Shown here piece by piece: positions 34,213 through 43,093 of a stretch of DNA of 64,000 bases (its first letter is position 1; every line of letters begins with the position of its first letter). The position numbers and the translations under genes are program-made. Below the pieces are notes generated by a model. The model searched no databases, was not told where the DNA came from, and was given only the letters and a program-made list of their open reading frames with translations. This DNA is from Paramuribaculum sp. (lineage in GTDB: Bacteria; Bacteroidota; Bacteroidia; Bacteroidales; Muribaculaceae), in contig JAFLSD010000004.1 of the NCBI GenBank assembly GCA_022511125.1, positions 149,345 to 213,344 on the forward strand. The letters run 5' to 3'.

Positions 34213-35259
34213 CTATATTGCCGATAGTTTCGATATTAGTTGTTGTATTTCTTCATCGCTCGTTCCCCAATCGGTAACGAATCTCACCGGCGTGTATTCA
34301 CGTCCTTTCGGCCCCCACTGTTCGAATGTAGCCCATCTTTTCAAATATTCGATTGTTTGGTTCGGCAGATTGAAAAATTGTTGATTGGTAGGCGAGTCGA
34401 TGAAGAGTTCATATCCTCTTTCCAGGAATGCATTTTTTATTTTCATTGCCTGTAATATAGCGTTGCGGCAAATACGTTCGTATAAATTATCTGTAAACAG
34501 GGCTTCGAACTGTAATGCTGTCAATCGACCTTTCGAAAGAAGTGCCCCATGCTGTTTTATCAGTGAAAAGAAAGCGGGTAGAAGTTCGGGTTTTGAAGTC
34601 ACGACGGCCTCACCGAATAGTGTGCCACATTTAGTCCCTCCGATATAGAAAACGTCGCATAAGCGAGCTACATCTTTCAGACTGATATCGTTGACATCGC
34701 TCGCTAAAGCATAACCCAATCTCGCACCGTCAAGATATAACGGTAGTTTAAATTTATGACAGACCTCACTTATTTCACTTAATTCTGTTAAAGAGTATAA
34801 AGTGCCGTATTCTGTCGGATGCGAAATATACACCATTGCGGGTTTTACGCAATGATCTCTTGACTCATCGCTGTAAAAGTCCTCCATAAGCTGCTCTATC
34901 TCTGAAGCTTGCAATTTGCCGTCGTGATTCTGAAGAGTCAAGACCTTATGACCTGTACTTTCAATCGCTCCCGCTTCATGAGAGTTGATATGGGAACTGT
35001 CGGCGGCTATCACACCCTCATGATGGCGCAGTAGGGCGTCGATCACGGTGGAATTAGTCTGTGTTCCGCCTACGAGAAACCACACGTTACCGCTCGCTAT
35101 ACCGCAAGCATCAAGGATAAGTTTTTTTGTTCTCAATGTATATTCATCGGTTCCGTAACCGGAAGTCTGTTCCAGATTTGTTTCAATGAGACGTTCAAGA
35201 ACTTTCGGATGTGCACCGCGCATATAATCGCTGTCGAAATGTAACATAGCTTTAGACAT
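34213..35259 (-). CDS. Low-specificity L-threonine aldolase
   Basis: Protein of 348 residues, PLP fold type I. It has FDSDYMRGAHPKV at the start, VGGTQTNS near residue 63, LYLDGARLGYA (Asp177 facing the PLP nitrogen) and the cofactor lysine in FYIGGTKCG (Lys210). It splits threonine or allo-threonine into glycine and acetaldehyde. Expected to be cytoplasmic. It is divergent from nusB and probably monocistronic. Beta-eliminating lyases share the fold, but the overall motif set favours threonine aldolase. Confidence 0.9.
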   Translation of the reverse strand: MSKAMLHFDSDYMRGAHPKVLERLIETNLEQTSGYGTDEYTLRTKKLILDACGIASGNVWFLVGGTQTNSTVIDALLRHHEGVIAADSSHINSHEAGAIESTGHKVLTLQNHDGKLQASEIEQLMEDFYSDESRDHCVKPAMVYISHPTEYGTLYSLTELSEISEVCHKFKLPLYLDGARLGYALASDVNDISLKDVARLCDVFYIGGTKCGTLFGEAVVTSKPELLPAFFSLIKQHGALLSKGRLTALQFEALFTDNLYERICRNAILQAMKIKNAFLERGYELFIDSPTNQQFFNLPNQTIEYLKRWATFEQWGPKGREYTPVRFVTDWGTSDEEIQQLISKLSAI

Positions 35260-35395
35260 TTTTTTAACAATGCTAAATTACTGATTTTTTCATAAAATGG
35301 AATTAAATATCGTGAATATGAGAGAATTTTGAGGTGGTTACAAGAAATTGTGTCAAATTTATGGGATTTTCAAAAGCCGAATCATCTTTTTTGAG

Positions 35396-35403
35396 TAATT
35401 TTG
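35396..35403 (+). promoter_or_regulatory. -7 promoter box for nusB
   Basis: TAATTTTG matches TAnnTTTG, with the nusB ATG 27 bp further on. Confidence 0.6.
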
Positions 35404-35430
35404 CAGTGTCAAATATAGAAGCACATTAAA

Positions 35431-36846
35431 ATGATTAACCGAATTTTGATCCGCAACAAGGTAGTTCAGCTCTTATATTCATATCTGTTGACCAAAAGTG
35501 AATTTAAGATCGAGTCAGAACCGGAGAGTAATTCAAAGGAAAAACGATTCGCATATAAAGTTTATTTGAACACATTGAATTTGCTATTTACTATAGGAGG
35601 ATTGCGAAAAACAGTTGACGGATCCGGTAAGTCCCTTTTATCCCCCAATCTCAATCTCTCTTTGCTAAAATCTCTCTACAAAGAGGAAAAGATGCAATTA
35701 GCATTGCAACAGAGGGTTCTGATGATAGATTCAACCGCTGGTTTAGCTAAATCTATAGCTGGAGAGGTCATTGATACTTCTCTTTACCGTTCATATGTTC
35801 GTCTAAAGGACAAGGATTCAGCTAAAGAATCTGAATTTCTCTGTGGGATAATCGAAGAGATAATATCTAAAAACGCGGCATACATTAAAGATTTGAGAAA
35901 AGATGTCGATTTTTCTATTTCAGGATATGAAAAAGGAATCAGACTGGCCGTTGAAACCATAGAGAGTTATAACGAAAACAAGTTCAATGATTACCTGGCG
36001 GAACGCGAATTGAAAAAATCGCTTGACAAGGCTCACGAACTCTATATATCTCTATTATGGCTTATCGTTGAGATTACTCGACTACAGGAATTAAGACTAG
36101 ATTCGGCTAAACATAAATATCTGCCCACAGATAAGGATTTGAATCCCAACACCAAATTTATCGACAACTGCTTGCCTCGTTTATTAAGACAGTCGCCCGA
36201 GATGAAAGAATATCTGAAAAACGGTGTGGAAAGGTGGACGGATGATCAGGATTTTATTTCCCGTTTGCTCGATTTAATCCTTCAGAGCGAAATATATAAG
36301 GAATATATCGAGTCGGAAGATCATTCTCGGGAAAAAGATTGTGATCTATGGCGGAAACTTATGAAAAACGTCATACTCCCTTCCGATGACCTCGTGGAGA
36401 TTCTTGAATCCAAATCTGTTTATTGGAATGATGATCTTGAAATTATCGGAACATTTATCGTCAAAACGATTAAAATGGCTGGAAAATCTGATTCAGATTG
36501 GATAGAAATACTTCCTAAATATAAGGATAAGGAAGACGAAGACTTCGGCCTGACACTTTTTCACAAAGCAGCCGTAGATTATGAAGAGTATCGGGATATA
36601 GTCCAGCGTTTTATAAATGTCTCCTCATGGGATCCGGAAAGAATTGCTTTCATGGATCTGGTAATACTTGTCACTGCGATAACCGAAATAGTTAATTTCC
36701 CGAAAATAGCCCTCCCGGTGTCAATTAATGAATATATCGAGATTGCAAACGCTTACAGTACGGCGAGGAGCGGTCAGTTCATAAATGGAGTTCTATTTTC
36801 CGTGACCAACTATCTTCGGGATCAAGGAAAACTGATCGGCAAATAG
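35431..36846 (+). CDS. nusB: Transcription antitermination factor NusB (long form)
   Basis: Protein of 471 residues. It starts with INRILIRNKVVQLLYSYL, the Bacteroidota NusB N-terminus, and ends with the NusB fold core (ERIAFMDLVILVTAITEI, FPKIALPVSINEYIEIANAYST, FINGVLFSV). NusB with NusE promotes antitermination on rRNA operons. The length exceeds the ~310 residues usual in Bacteroides because of long helical, charged segments in the middle (roughly 80-330). The order nusB-yajC-ybbR-coaE downstream supports the call. Confidence 0.88.
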   Translation: MINRILIRNKVVQLLYSYLLTKSEFKIESEPESNSKEKRFAYKVYLNTLNLLFTIGGLRKTVDGSGKSLLSPNLNLSLLKSLYKEEKMQLALQQRVLMIDSTAGLAKSIAGEVIDTSLYRSYVRLKDKDSAKESEFLCGIIEEIISKNAAYIKDLRKDVDFSISGYEKGIRLAVETIESYNENKFNDYLAERELKKSLDKAHELYISLLWLIVEITRLQELRLDSAKHKYLPTDKDLNPNTKFIDNCLPRLLRQSPEMKEYLKNGVERWTDDQDFISRLLDLILQSEIYKEYIESEDHSREKDCDLWRKLMKNVILPSDDLVEILESKSVYWNDDLEIIGTFIVKTIKMAGKSDSDWIEILPKYKDKEDEDFGLTLFHKAAVDYEEYRDIVQRFINVSSWDPERIAFMDLVILVTAITEIVNFPKIALPVSINEYIEIANAYSTARSGQFINGVLFSVTNYLRDQGKLIGK

Positions 36847-36866
36847 AATATTTCATTTTTTATCAT

Positions 36867-36874
36867 TATTTTTG
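36867..36874 (+). promoter_or_regulatory. -7 promoter box for yajC
   Basis: TATTTTTG fits TAnnTTTG. It lies 46 bp before ATG 36920 and its last three bases form the in-frame TTG that would otherwise be read as an upstream start, so ATG 36920 is the better start. Confidence 0.55.
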
Positions 36875-36919
36875 CATTTCAATTCAGATAATTATAAACA
36901 ACTTCTAAATCAAAACGAT

Positions 36920-37252
36920 ATGATTACAAATCTTATAACTTTGCAAGAAAGTCCTAACGGTGCCATGAACCTGATAATGATTGTAGTGCTGATAGGTATT
37001 TTTTATTTCTTCATGATTCGCCCACAGCAGAAAAAACAGAAAGAAATCCGCAAATTCCGCGATTCAATAACCGAAGGCGATAGGGTGATAACTGCCGGGG
37101 GAATATATGGCAAAGTAAAGAAAATAAACGATAATGTAGTGAGCCTTCAGATTGCGAATGACGTAGTGATTAAGGTTGACAAAGGCTCCGTATATCCTTC
37201 AGCTCAGGATATAGCGCAGGATCAGAATAAAAAGACTGAAGAAGGAAAATAA
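36920..37252 (+). CDS. yajC: Preprotein translocase accessory subunit YajC
   Basis: About 110 residues. One membrane helix (about 17-34, LIMIVVLIGIFYFFMIRP) is followed by the RPQQKKQKE hallmark and GDRVITAGGIYGKV, then a basic/acidic tail. YajC associates with SecDF and assists Sec export. The start is set at ATG 36920 because an upstream TTG (36872) coincides with a promoter -7 box. It lies between nusB and the YbbR-like gene, as in other Bacteroidales. Confidence 0.92.
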   Translation: MITNLITLQESPNGAMNLIMIVVLIGIFYFFMIRPQQKKQKEIRKFRDSITEGDRVITAGGIYGKVKKINDNVVSLQIANDVVIKVDKGSVYPSAQDIAQDQNKKTEEGK

Positions 37253-37300
37253 TTCTTTCTCTCCGTCATATAATAATCTTCTAACCATCCGTTTAGAAAC

Positions 37301-38287
37301 TTGGCTTCAGGCAGATTAGCTAAACTAAAGGATAGTACGGCAACTGCACTTCGCTCTAAAAGAGGGAAGGATGTGTTGCTGTATTTGCTCTTTGTATGTG
37401 TTGCCTTTGTTTTTTGGCTATTGCTTTCATTAGATTCCCAGGTACAGAAAGATTTTGAAATCCCGGTCGAGGTGACCGATGTCCCGACTAACGTCACAGT
37501 CATAGGACGTGTACCTGAAAAGTTTTACGTGACAGTCAAGGCAAAAGGTTCACAGTTATTGAATTTTATGTGGGGGAAAAATCCTACGGTCAAACTCAAA
37601 TTCAATAATAATGTTTCCGAACCGGGTGTTTTCTCTTTATCAAGACTTAAGATTGAAGGGAAATTAAGAGATTACTTTGGTCAAGGGGTACAGATCGTTT
37701 CGGTGAAACCGGATTCTATCCGCTTGCCTTTTACTACGCTCCCTGGAGAGGCTGTGGCTTTGAAAATAGATGCTGACGTTCAGCCTGATCTGCAATGTAT
37801 TATTAGTGGTGCAATAAGAGCTAACGTCGATTCTGTGAAAGTTTATGGAGTGAACGGAGTTCCACGATCATTAAAATATGTCGAAACTGAGCCTATTAAT
37901 CTCTTCGGATTGAAAGATTCCACTAATGTCGAAGTGAACATTAAACCTATAGAAGGGTTGCGTGTTATCCCCGATAAAGTGACTGTTACAATACCGATTG
38001 AACCACTGATTGCAAAACGAAAGAATGTGCCTATAGAAGTTATCGGCTTGCCGGAGAATGTAGGTTTGCTGACGTTCCCGTCTTCTGTAGAGGTTTCATA
38101 TCTTGTGCCGATGAGCCGTTATTCGGAAGATTATCCCATTAAGTCATTTGTTGACTATAATTCAATCGATTCTGTAGCCCCGAGAGCACCGGTCACCGTA
38201 TCGTCGCTCCCCGAATATTATAAAAATGTATCGGTAAGTCCCGACAGCATCGAATATATTATTGAAAGGCGAAATATTGCAAAATGA
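37301..38287 (+). CDS. YbbR/CdaR-like domain protein
   Basis: Protein of 328 residues with one N-terminal membrane helix (about 25-43, VLLYLLFVCVAFVFWLLL) and extracytoplasmic repeats of the YbbR type (FEIPVEVTDVPTNV, VTVTIPIEPLIAKRKNVPIEV). In Firmicutes such proteins regulate the diadenylate cyclase CdaA; here only the domain is certain. The start is a TTG; no ATG precedes the helix in frame. Its TGA overlaps the ATG of coaE (ATGA), indicating coupling. Confidence 0.82.
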   Translation: MASGRLAKLKDSTATALRSKRGKDVLLYLLFVCVAFVFWLLLSLDSQVQKDFEIPVEVTDVPTNVTVIGRVPEKFYVTVKAKGSQLLNFMWGKNPTVKLKFNNNVSEPGVFSLSRLKIEGKLRDYFGQGVQIVSVKPDSIRLPFTTLPGEAVALKIDADVQPDLQCIISGAIRANVDSVKVYGVNGVPRSLKYVETEPINLFGLKDSTNVEVNIKPIEGLRVIPDKVTVTIPIEPLIAKRKNVPIEVIGLPENVGLLTFPSSVEVSYLVPMSRYSEDYPIKSFVDYNSIDSVAPRAPVTVSSLPEYYKNVSVSPDSIEYIIERRNIAK

Positions 38288-38889
38288 AAATAGTTGCGGT
38301 GACAGGGGGCATTGGATCAGGCAAAAGTGTTGTCAGTTCCGTTTTGAGAACACTCGGTTATCAAGTCTACGACTGTGATATCGAGGCGAAAAGGTTGATG
38401 GACACCGATGATAAAATCAAAAATTTTATTTGTGATAAAATAGATTGTCATTCAATTGTACCACAAGGAGATATTACAGTTATAGACAAAAAGAGACTCG
38501 CGGAGGTCATTTTCAATGATTCGGAGAAACTATCGCGTCTCAATACGATAGTTCATACTGAAGTCAGAAAAGATATTATCAAACGTATTTCTTCGTTTCA
38601 GCAAAAACCTCACGGCGGAATTTTCTTTTTTGAAACAGCTATATTAAGGACAAGCGGTCTTGACAATATTGTTGATGAAATTTGGTATGTGGATGCACCG
38701 GCTGACATTCGGCTTCGTCGCCTGGTCTGCAGAGGGTTATCGCAGGCTGATGCAAGTGCCAGGATTAATACTCAAGCTGCTGATATTGAATCATTCAACG
38801 AGCATAATTCAAAGTTTATATTGAACGATGGATTAAGCCCTATAATTCCTAAGATCCTAAAACTGATAGAAAAGTTAAACGATGAATAA
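38284..38889 (+). CDS. coaE: Dephospho-CoA kinase CoaE
   Basis: Protein of 201 residues with the P-loop GGIGSGKS at 8-15, the YDCDIEAKRLM substrate segment and a lid region with RLRRLVCRG. It phosphorylates dephospho-CoA to give coenzyme A, the last step of CoA synthesis. Normal family length. It overlaps the preceding YbbR-like gene by 4 bp and nadE by 8 bp. Confidence 0.95.
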   Translation: MKIVAVTGGIGSGKSVVSSVLRTLGYQVYDCDIEAKRLMDTDDKIKNFICDKIDCHSIVPQGDITVIDKKRLAEVIFNDSEKLSRLNTIVHTEVRKDIIKRISSFQQKPHGGIFFFETAILRTSGLDNIVDEIWYVDAPADIRLRRLVCRGLSQADASARINTQAADIESFNEHNSKFILNDGLSPIIPKILKLIEKLNDE

Positions 38890-40768
38890 CGGCTTTTTAA
38901 GGATAGCTGCAGCCGCTCCGGAGATAAGGGTGGCAGATGTTGAATTCAACGTGGAAAAGATTATTTCCACTGTCGAGCTATTGAAGAAAGAAAGAGTGGA
39001 AATTGTCGTATTTCCTGAACTTTCCCTAACTGGCTATACTTGTGGTGATCTTTTTCATTCATCTGTTTTATTGAATAAAGCAAAAGAAGGTCTGAAAAAA
39101 TTAAGGGACTATAGCGTTGCTGCCGATATTGACATAATTGTTGGGCTTCCCATTTCTGACGGAGGTAGGTTATTCAATTGTGCGGCTTTACTTCGGAATG
39201 GACAAATCGATATAATCAAGAAAACTTATCTGCCGAATTATAACGAATTTTACGAGCATCGTTGGTTTGCTTCCGGTTCTGAAACGGAAGAACAGAAGGT
39301 TATAGAAACTCGCGGAGTTAGAATCGGCATCGAAATCTGTGAAGATCTCTGGGTCACTATTCCTCCTTCGTCGAGGCTTGCGCTCGCTGGAGCTGAAGTC
39401 ATTTTTAATCTCTCTGCCTCAGACGATTTGATAGGCAAATATCAATATACGCTTGAACTTGTCAAACAGCAATCGGCAAGATGTCTCTGTGCTTATGCTT
39501 ATTCAAGCTCTGGAAGGGGAGAGTCGTCAACTGACCTTGTCTATGCGCCCAAGACGATAATAACGGAAAATGGGACTGTTCTCTCTGCCAACCGTAGATG
39601 GGAGGACAACGATTTTTATTCAATAGCGGATGTCGATATCCAGGCTATCAGGAGAGACCGTATGCATACCACAACTTTTGCCGACTGCGCGACTAATCAT
39701 AATATTGCTTCTCGCGCGCTAAATCTTGACGGTGAGCAACAGTCGATAGATTTTAACTTTGATTTGGCCTATCGTAATGTTAACCCTACTCCCTTTGTTC
39801 CGTCATCTGATAAAGATCTTGACGAAAGATGTAGTGAAATCATAAATATTCAGACGGCTGGATTGGTTCAAAGACTTAGGGCTATAGGATGTCGTTCATT
39901 GGTTGTCGGAGTGTCGGGTGGACTGGATTCTACATTGGCCTTGCTCATCGCGGTTCGTGCTTTTGACAGACTCGGCATAGAACGCGAAAATATTATTGGA
40001 ATTTCCATGCCGGGATTTGGCACAACTGGCAGGACTTTCGGAAATGCACGCGCTTTAATTGATGGTTTGGGGGCTACTTATCTTGAGATACCCATTGCCG
40101 CTGCCGTAAAGCAACACTTTAAAGATATATCTCACGATCCGGGTATTAAGGATGTTACTTATGAAAACTCTCAGGCAAGAGAACGCACTCAGATCCTAAT
40201 GGATGTTGCAAATAGTCGGGGAGCTATCGTACTTGGCACAGGCGATATGTCTGAATTGGCGCTTGGGTGGGCAACTTACAATGGCGACCACATGTCGATG
40301 TATGGAGTTAATGTTGGGGTGCCGAAAACGTTGGTTAAACATCTTGTGCAATGGTTTGCCGACAACGAAAAGTCACTTCAATTGAAAAATGTTCTATTGG
40401 ACATTATCGATACTCCCATTAGTCCTGAACTCGTTCCCGGTGACAAGGAAAATGAAATAAGCCAAAAAACAGAGGATCTTGTCGGACCATATATACTTCA
40501 TGATTTTTTCTTGTATTACACGTTGCGCTATGGTTTCTCTCCTATGAGAATCGAATTCTTAGCTCGAAAGGCTTTTCGTGGTCAATTCTCTGAGGAAGAG
40601 ATTGCAAAATGGCTGAAAGTCTTCATAAAAAGATTTTTTAGTCAACAATTCAAGCGTTCATGTCTTCCTGACGGCCCTAAAGTCGGGAGCGTGTGCCTTT
40701 CTCCGCGTGGTGACTGGAGGATGCCTTCTGATGCAAGTCCCGAAGCTTGGCTCTCTAACCTCGCATAA
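38882..40768 (+). CDS. nadE: Glutamine-dependent NAD+ synthetase NadE
   Basis: Protein of 628 residues in two domains. The N-terminal nitrilase-type glutaminase has the triad Glu in FPELSLTGY, Lys in KTYLPNYNEF and Cys153 in IGIEICEDLW. The C-terminal ATP pyrophosphatase has VSGGLDST (Ser345-Ser350) and GTGDMSELALGW. It converts nicotinate adenine dinucleotide to NAD+ using ammonia tunnelled from glutamine. It is the end of the nusB-to-nadE run and converges on the DUF3108 gene. Confidence 0.95.
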   Translation: MNNGFLRIAAAAPEIRVADVEFNVEKIISTVELLKKERVEIVVFPELSLTGYTCGDLFHSSVLLNKAKEGLKKLRDYSVAADIDIIVGLPISDGGRLFNCAALLRNGQIDIIKKTYLPNYNEFYEHRWFASGSETEEQKVIETRGVRIGIEICEDLWVTIPPSSRLALAGAEVIFNLSASDDLIGKYQYTLELVKQQSARCLCAYAYSSSGRGESSTDLVYAPKTIITENGTVLSANRRWEDNDFYSIADVDIQAIRRDRMHTTTFADCATNHNIASRALNLDGEQQSIDFNFDLAYRNVNPTPFVPSSDKDLDERCSEIINIQTAGLVQRLRAIGCRSLVVGVSGGLDSTLALLIAVRAFDRLGIERENIIGISMPGFGTTGRTFGNARALIDGLGATYLEIPIAAAVKQHFKDISHDPGIKDVTYENSQARERTQILMDVANSRGAIVLGTGDMSELALGWATYNGDHMSMYGVNVGVPKTLVKHLVQWFADNEKSLQLKNVLLDIIDTPISPELVPGDKENEISQKTEDLVGPYILHDFFLYYTLRYGFSPMRIEFLARKAFRGQFSEEEIAKWLKVFIKRFFSQQFKRSCLPDGPKVGSVCLSPRGDWRMPSDASPEAWLSNLA

Positions 40769-40828
40769 TTCAAGCAGTTAAGAATAATATCGTTTCTTCG
40801 CTTTGACATTAGAATAATTAATATTCTC

Positions 40829-41596
40829 TTACTGGCCTGTATAGAGACAGCGTATTTTTCCCACCTTTAGCTTCCCTTCCATCTTGAGCGGTATTTTTCG
40901 ATCATTGGCCCATATCCATGTTTCGATATCATCGGAGGACTTCTTCTTTCCGTCGGAGGTGAATATGAACGAGATTTTATAAGTCGGATATTTCTTGCCG
41001 TCGAGATCTATCGTTTCGTTGCCTATGTATTTGATTGTGAGAAGTTCCTTTTTCTTGCCGGAAAAAATATTGATTTTCTTGGTGTAACCGGGTTGCATTT
41101 TGTTGAAATCAAGGCTTCGAATATAATAAAAAGCACTTAACATGTCGACTGTTGTTCCTTCGGCAAGGAGTTCAATTGTGTTCTCCGTAGTTTCCGTAGC
41201 ATTCTTTTTTCTACGAATTCGGGTCGCTGAACCCTTTACCGTTCCGTTTTCCACACCGACTTTTCGCTCTATTTTGATAATATCCCGAGCATAATTACCG
41301 TTTTCATTGGCTATTCGTTCATAGCTTACAGGAAGTATATCTCGTTCATCCATTTTCGAGATAAGCGTATCGCGAAGTTTATAGAATTTGTCAGCCCATT
41401 TATCTGAACGGGCTATCAATTTGGCAGTGTAATGTCCGTTTTGTTTTGCTAGAGTTAAACGGGCGGTTCCGGCCTGTTTCTGAACCAGTCCCCATTTATA
41501 CAAGACTTTATAGTTCAACGTCTCGTTTTGAAGACTTATTGCACTCGCTTTTAAGATCCCTAATGTTAGAATTAATAAAACTACTACCTTTTTCAT
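40829..41596 (-). CDS. DUF3108 exported protein
   Basis: Protein of 255 residues with a signal peptide (KKVVVLLILTLGILKASA) and the beta-rich DUF3108 pattern: LNYKVLYKWGLVQKQAGTA near the start, a mid segment ending in DMLSAFYYIRSLDF, and the WIWANDRKIPLKMEGKLKVG close. Likely periplasmic or outer-membrane associated; function unknown. It has its own promoter inside a palindrome 75 bp upstream. Confidence 0.85.
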   Translation of the reverse strand: MKKVVVLLILTLGILKASAISLQNETLNYKVLYKWGLVQKQAGTARLTLAKQNGHYTAKLIARSDKWADKFYKLRDTLISKMDERDILPVSYERIANENGNYARDIIKIERKVGVENGTVKGSATRIRRKKNATETTENTIELLAEGTTVDMLSAFYYIRSLDFNKMQPGYTKKINIFSGKKKELLTIKYIGNETIDLDGKKYPTYKISFIFTSDGKKKSSDDIETWIWANDRKIPLKMEGKLKVGKIRCLYTGQ

Positions 41597-41665
41597 TGCA
41601 ATTGTGATTTTCTTTAGATTTACGATATTGGTTAATTAATAATTTTAGAATTGTAGTTCAGAAGT

Positions 41666-41685
41666 GTGTTGCAAATTTACAACAC
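41666..41685. promoter_or_regulatory. Operator-like palindrome over the -7 box of the DUF3108 gene
   Basis: A 20-bp inverted repeat (arms GTGTTG and CAACAC, 18 of 20 positions symmetric) contains at 41672-41679 the minus-strand -7 box TAAATTTG. A regulator binding the palindrome would block the promoter of the DUF3108 gene. The rest of the 268-bp gap 41597-41864 is AT-rich, with nothing else recognised. Confidence 0.5.
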
Positions 41686-41864
41686 AAATCCGTAGGTTAT
41701 CTGCGAATTTGGCCTATACATTAAAAGTTGCCCACCCTCTATTTCTGATATTCAGATATTTAAGCTATTTCAGTATAGTCAGATTTAACCTTATTTAACC
41801 AGATAGGCTATTCAATTTCTTTCAACGGGAGTATATAATTCTATCATTTTCGATCAGAATCCTA

Positions 41865-43088
41865 TCATGAAATCAACGAATCCTTAAATCCTAAGAAGTA
41901 AAGTATTCCATCAAGTCCCATGGTTGAAATTGACTGGTCGGCCGTAGCCTTTACCTTTGGCTTTGCATGGAAAGCTATACCTAAACCGGCTGTCGAAAGC
42001 ATGGGAAGATCGTTAGCCCCGTCGCCTACTGCTATAGTCTGTTTTATGTCTATATTTTCCACTTGAGCCAGCAGTCTGAGTAATTCCGCTTTGCGTTTCC
42101 CGTCTACGATATCTCCGGTATGCTTGCCGGTCAATTTTCCGTCTACAATCTCTAATTCATTGGCATAGACATAGTCAAATCCGAATTTCTGTTTCAGATA
42201 ATTCCCGAAATAAGTGAATCCACCCGACAATATGGCCGTTTTAAATCCCATCCTCTTTAAAGTTGACATCATCCGGTCTACTCCTTCGGTAATGGGAAGA
42301 TTCTCAGCGATGTCTTTCATCACCGATTCGTCGAGGCCTTTAAGCAGAGCGACTCTTCTTGTGAAGCTTTCATTGAAATCTATTTCGCCGCGCATCGCGC
42401 TTTCTGTGATTGCTCTAACTTCGTTCCCTACGCCTGCACGGTCGGCAAGTTCGTCGATTACTTCCGTCCGGATTAAAGTCGAGTCCATATCGAAACACAC
42501 CAATCTGCGAGCTCTTCGGAACATAGTGTCTTCTTGAAGTGAAATATCTGCGTCATGTTCGGTCGCGATCTTCATGAACTGCTTTTGCATTTCATCTTTA
42601 TCGATTAAATTGCCTCTTACAGAAACCTGTACGCAGGATCGTGTCAACGAGGTTTCGTCATTAAGAGGCATGCGACCCGTTAATCGCTTGATGCTGTCAA
42701 TATTCATGTCCAGTGAAGCAACGACATCACTGACAGCTGCGATGGTCGCAGCTTTAATCTTTCTTCCCAGTATTGTGATTATCCATCTGTCTTTACCCTG
42801 AAGGCTTACCCAATTTTCATACTCGTCGATCTTGACAGGTGAGAAACGGATATTGACATCAAGTTCGCCTGCTCGAAACAGTAAATCTTTCATAAGATTG
42901 CCCGAAACTGAACTTTCTGTTCGGATTAAAATACCTAGTGCCAAAGTGTGATGGATATCCGCTTGGCCGATATCAAGTATGGTAGCGTCATATTTTGCGA
43001 GAATTTGCGAAAGGGCAGCTGTTACCCCCGGACGATCATTACCCGTTATATGGAGAAGAATGAGTTCAAATGATTTAGAGTCAGACAT
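41865..43088 (-). CDS. serB: Phosphoserine phosphatase SerB
   Basis: Protein of 407 residues: two N-terminal ACT-like domains (start ELILLHITGNDRPGVTAAL; second RWIITILGRKIKAATIAAV) then a HAD phosphatase with FDMDSTLIRTEV (nucleophile Asp200, acid Asp202), LSGGFTYF and GDGANDLPML. It makes serine from phosphoserine; the ACT domains probably sense an amino acid. It follows the BadF-type kinase gene by 5 bp. Confidence 0.95.
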   Translation of the reverse strand: MSDSKSFELILLHITGNDRPGVTAALSQILAKYDATILDIGQADIHHTLALGILIRTESSVSGNLMKDLLFRAGELDVNIRFSPVKIDEYENWVSLQGKDRWIITILGRKIKAATIAAVSDVVASLDMNIDSIKRLTGRMPLNDETSLTRSCVQVSVRGNLIDKDEMQKQFMKIATEHDADISLQEDTMFRRARRLVCFDMDSTLIRTEVIDELADRAGVGNEVRAITESAMRGEIDFNESFTRRVALLKGLDESVMKDIAENLPITEGVDRMMSTLKRMGFKTAILSGGFTYFGNYLKQKFGFDYVYANELEIVDGKLTGKHTGDIVDGKRKAELLRLLAQVENIDIKQTIAVGDGANDLPMLSTAGLGIAFHAKPKVKATADQSISTMGLDGILYFLGFKDSLIS

Positions 43089-43093
43089 GAAGA

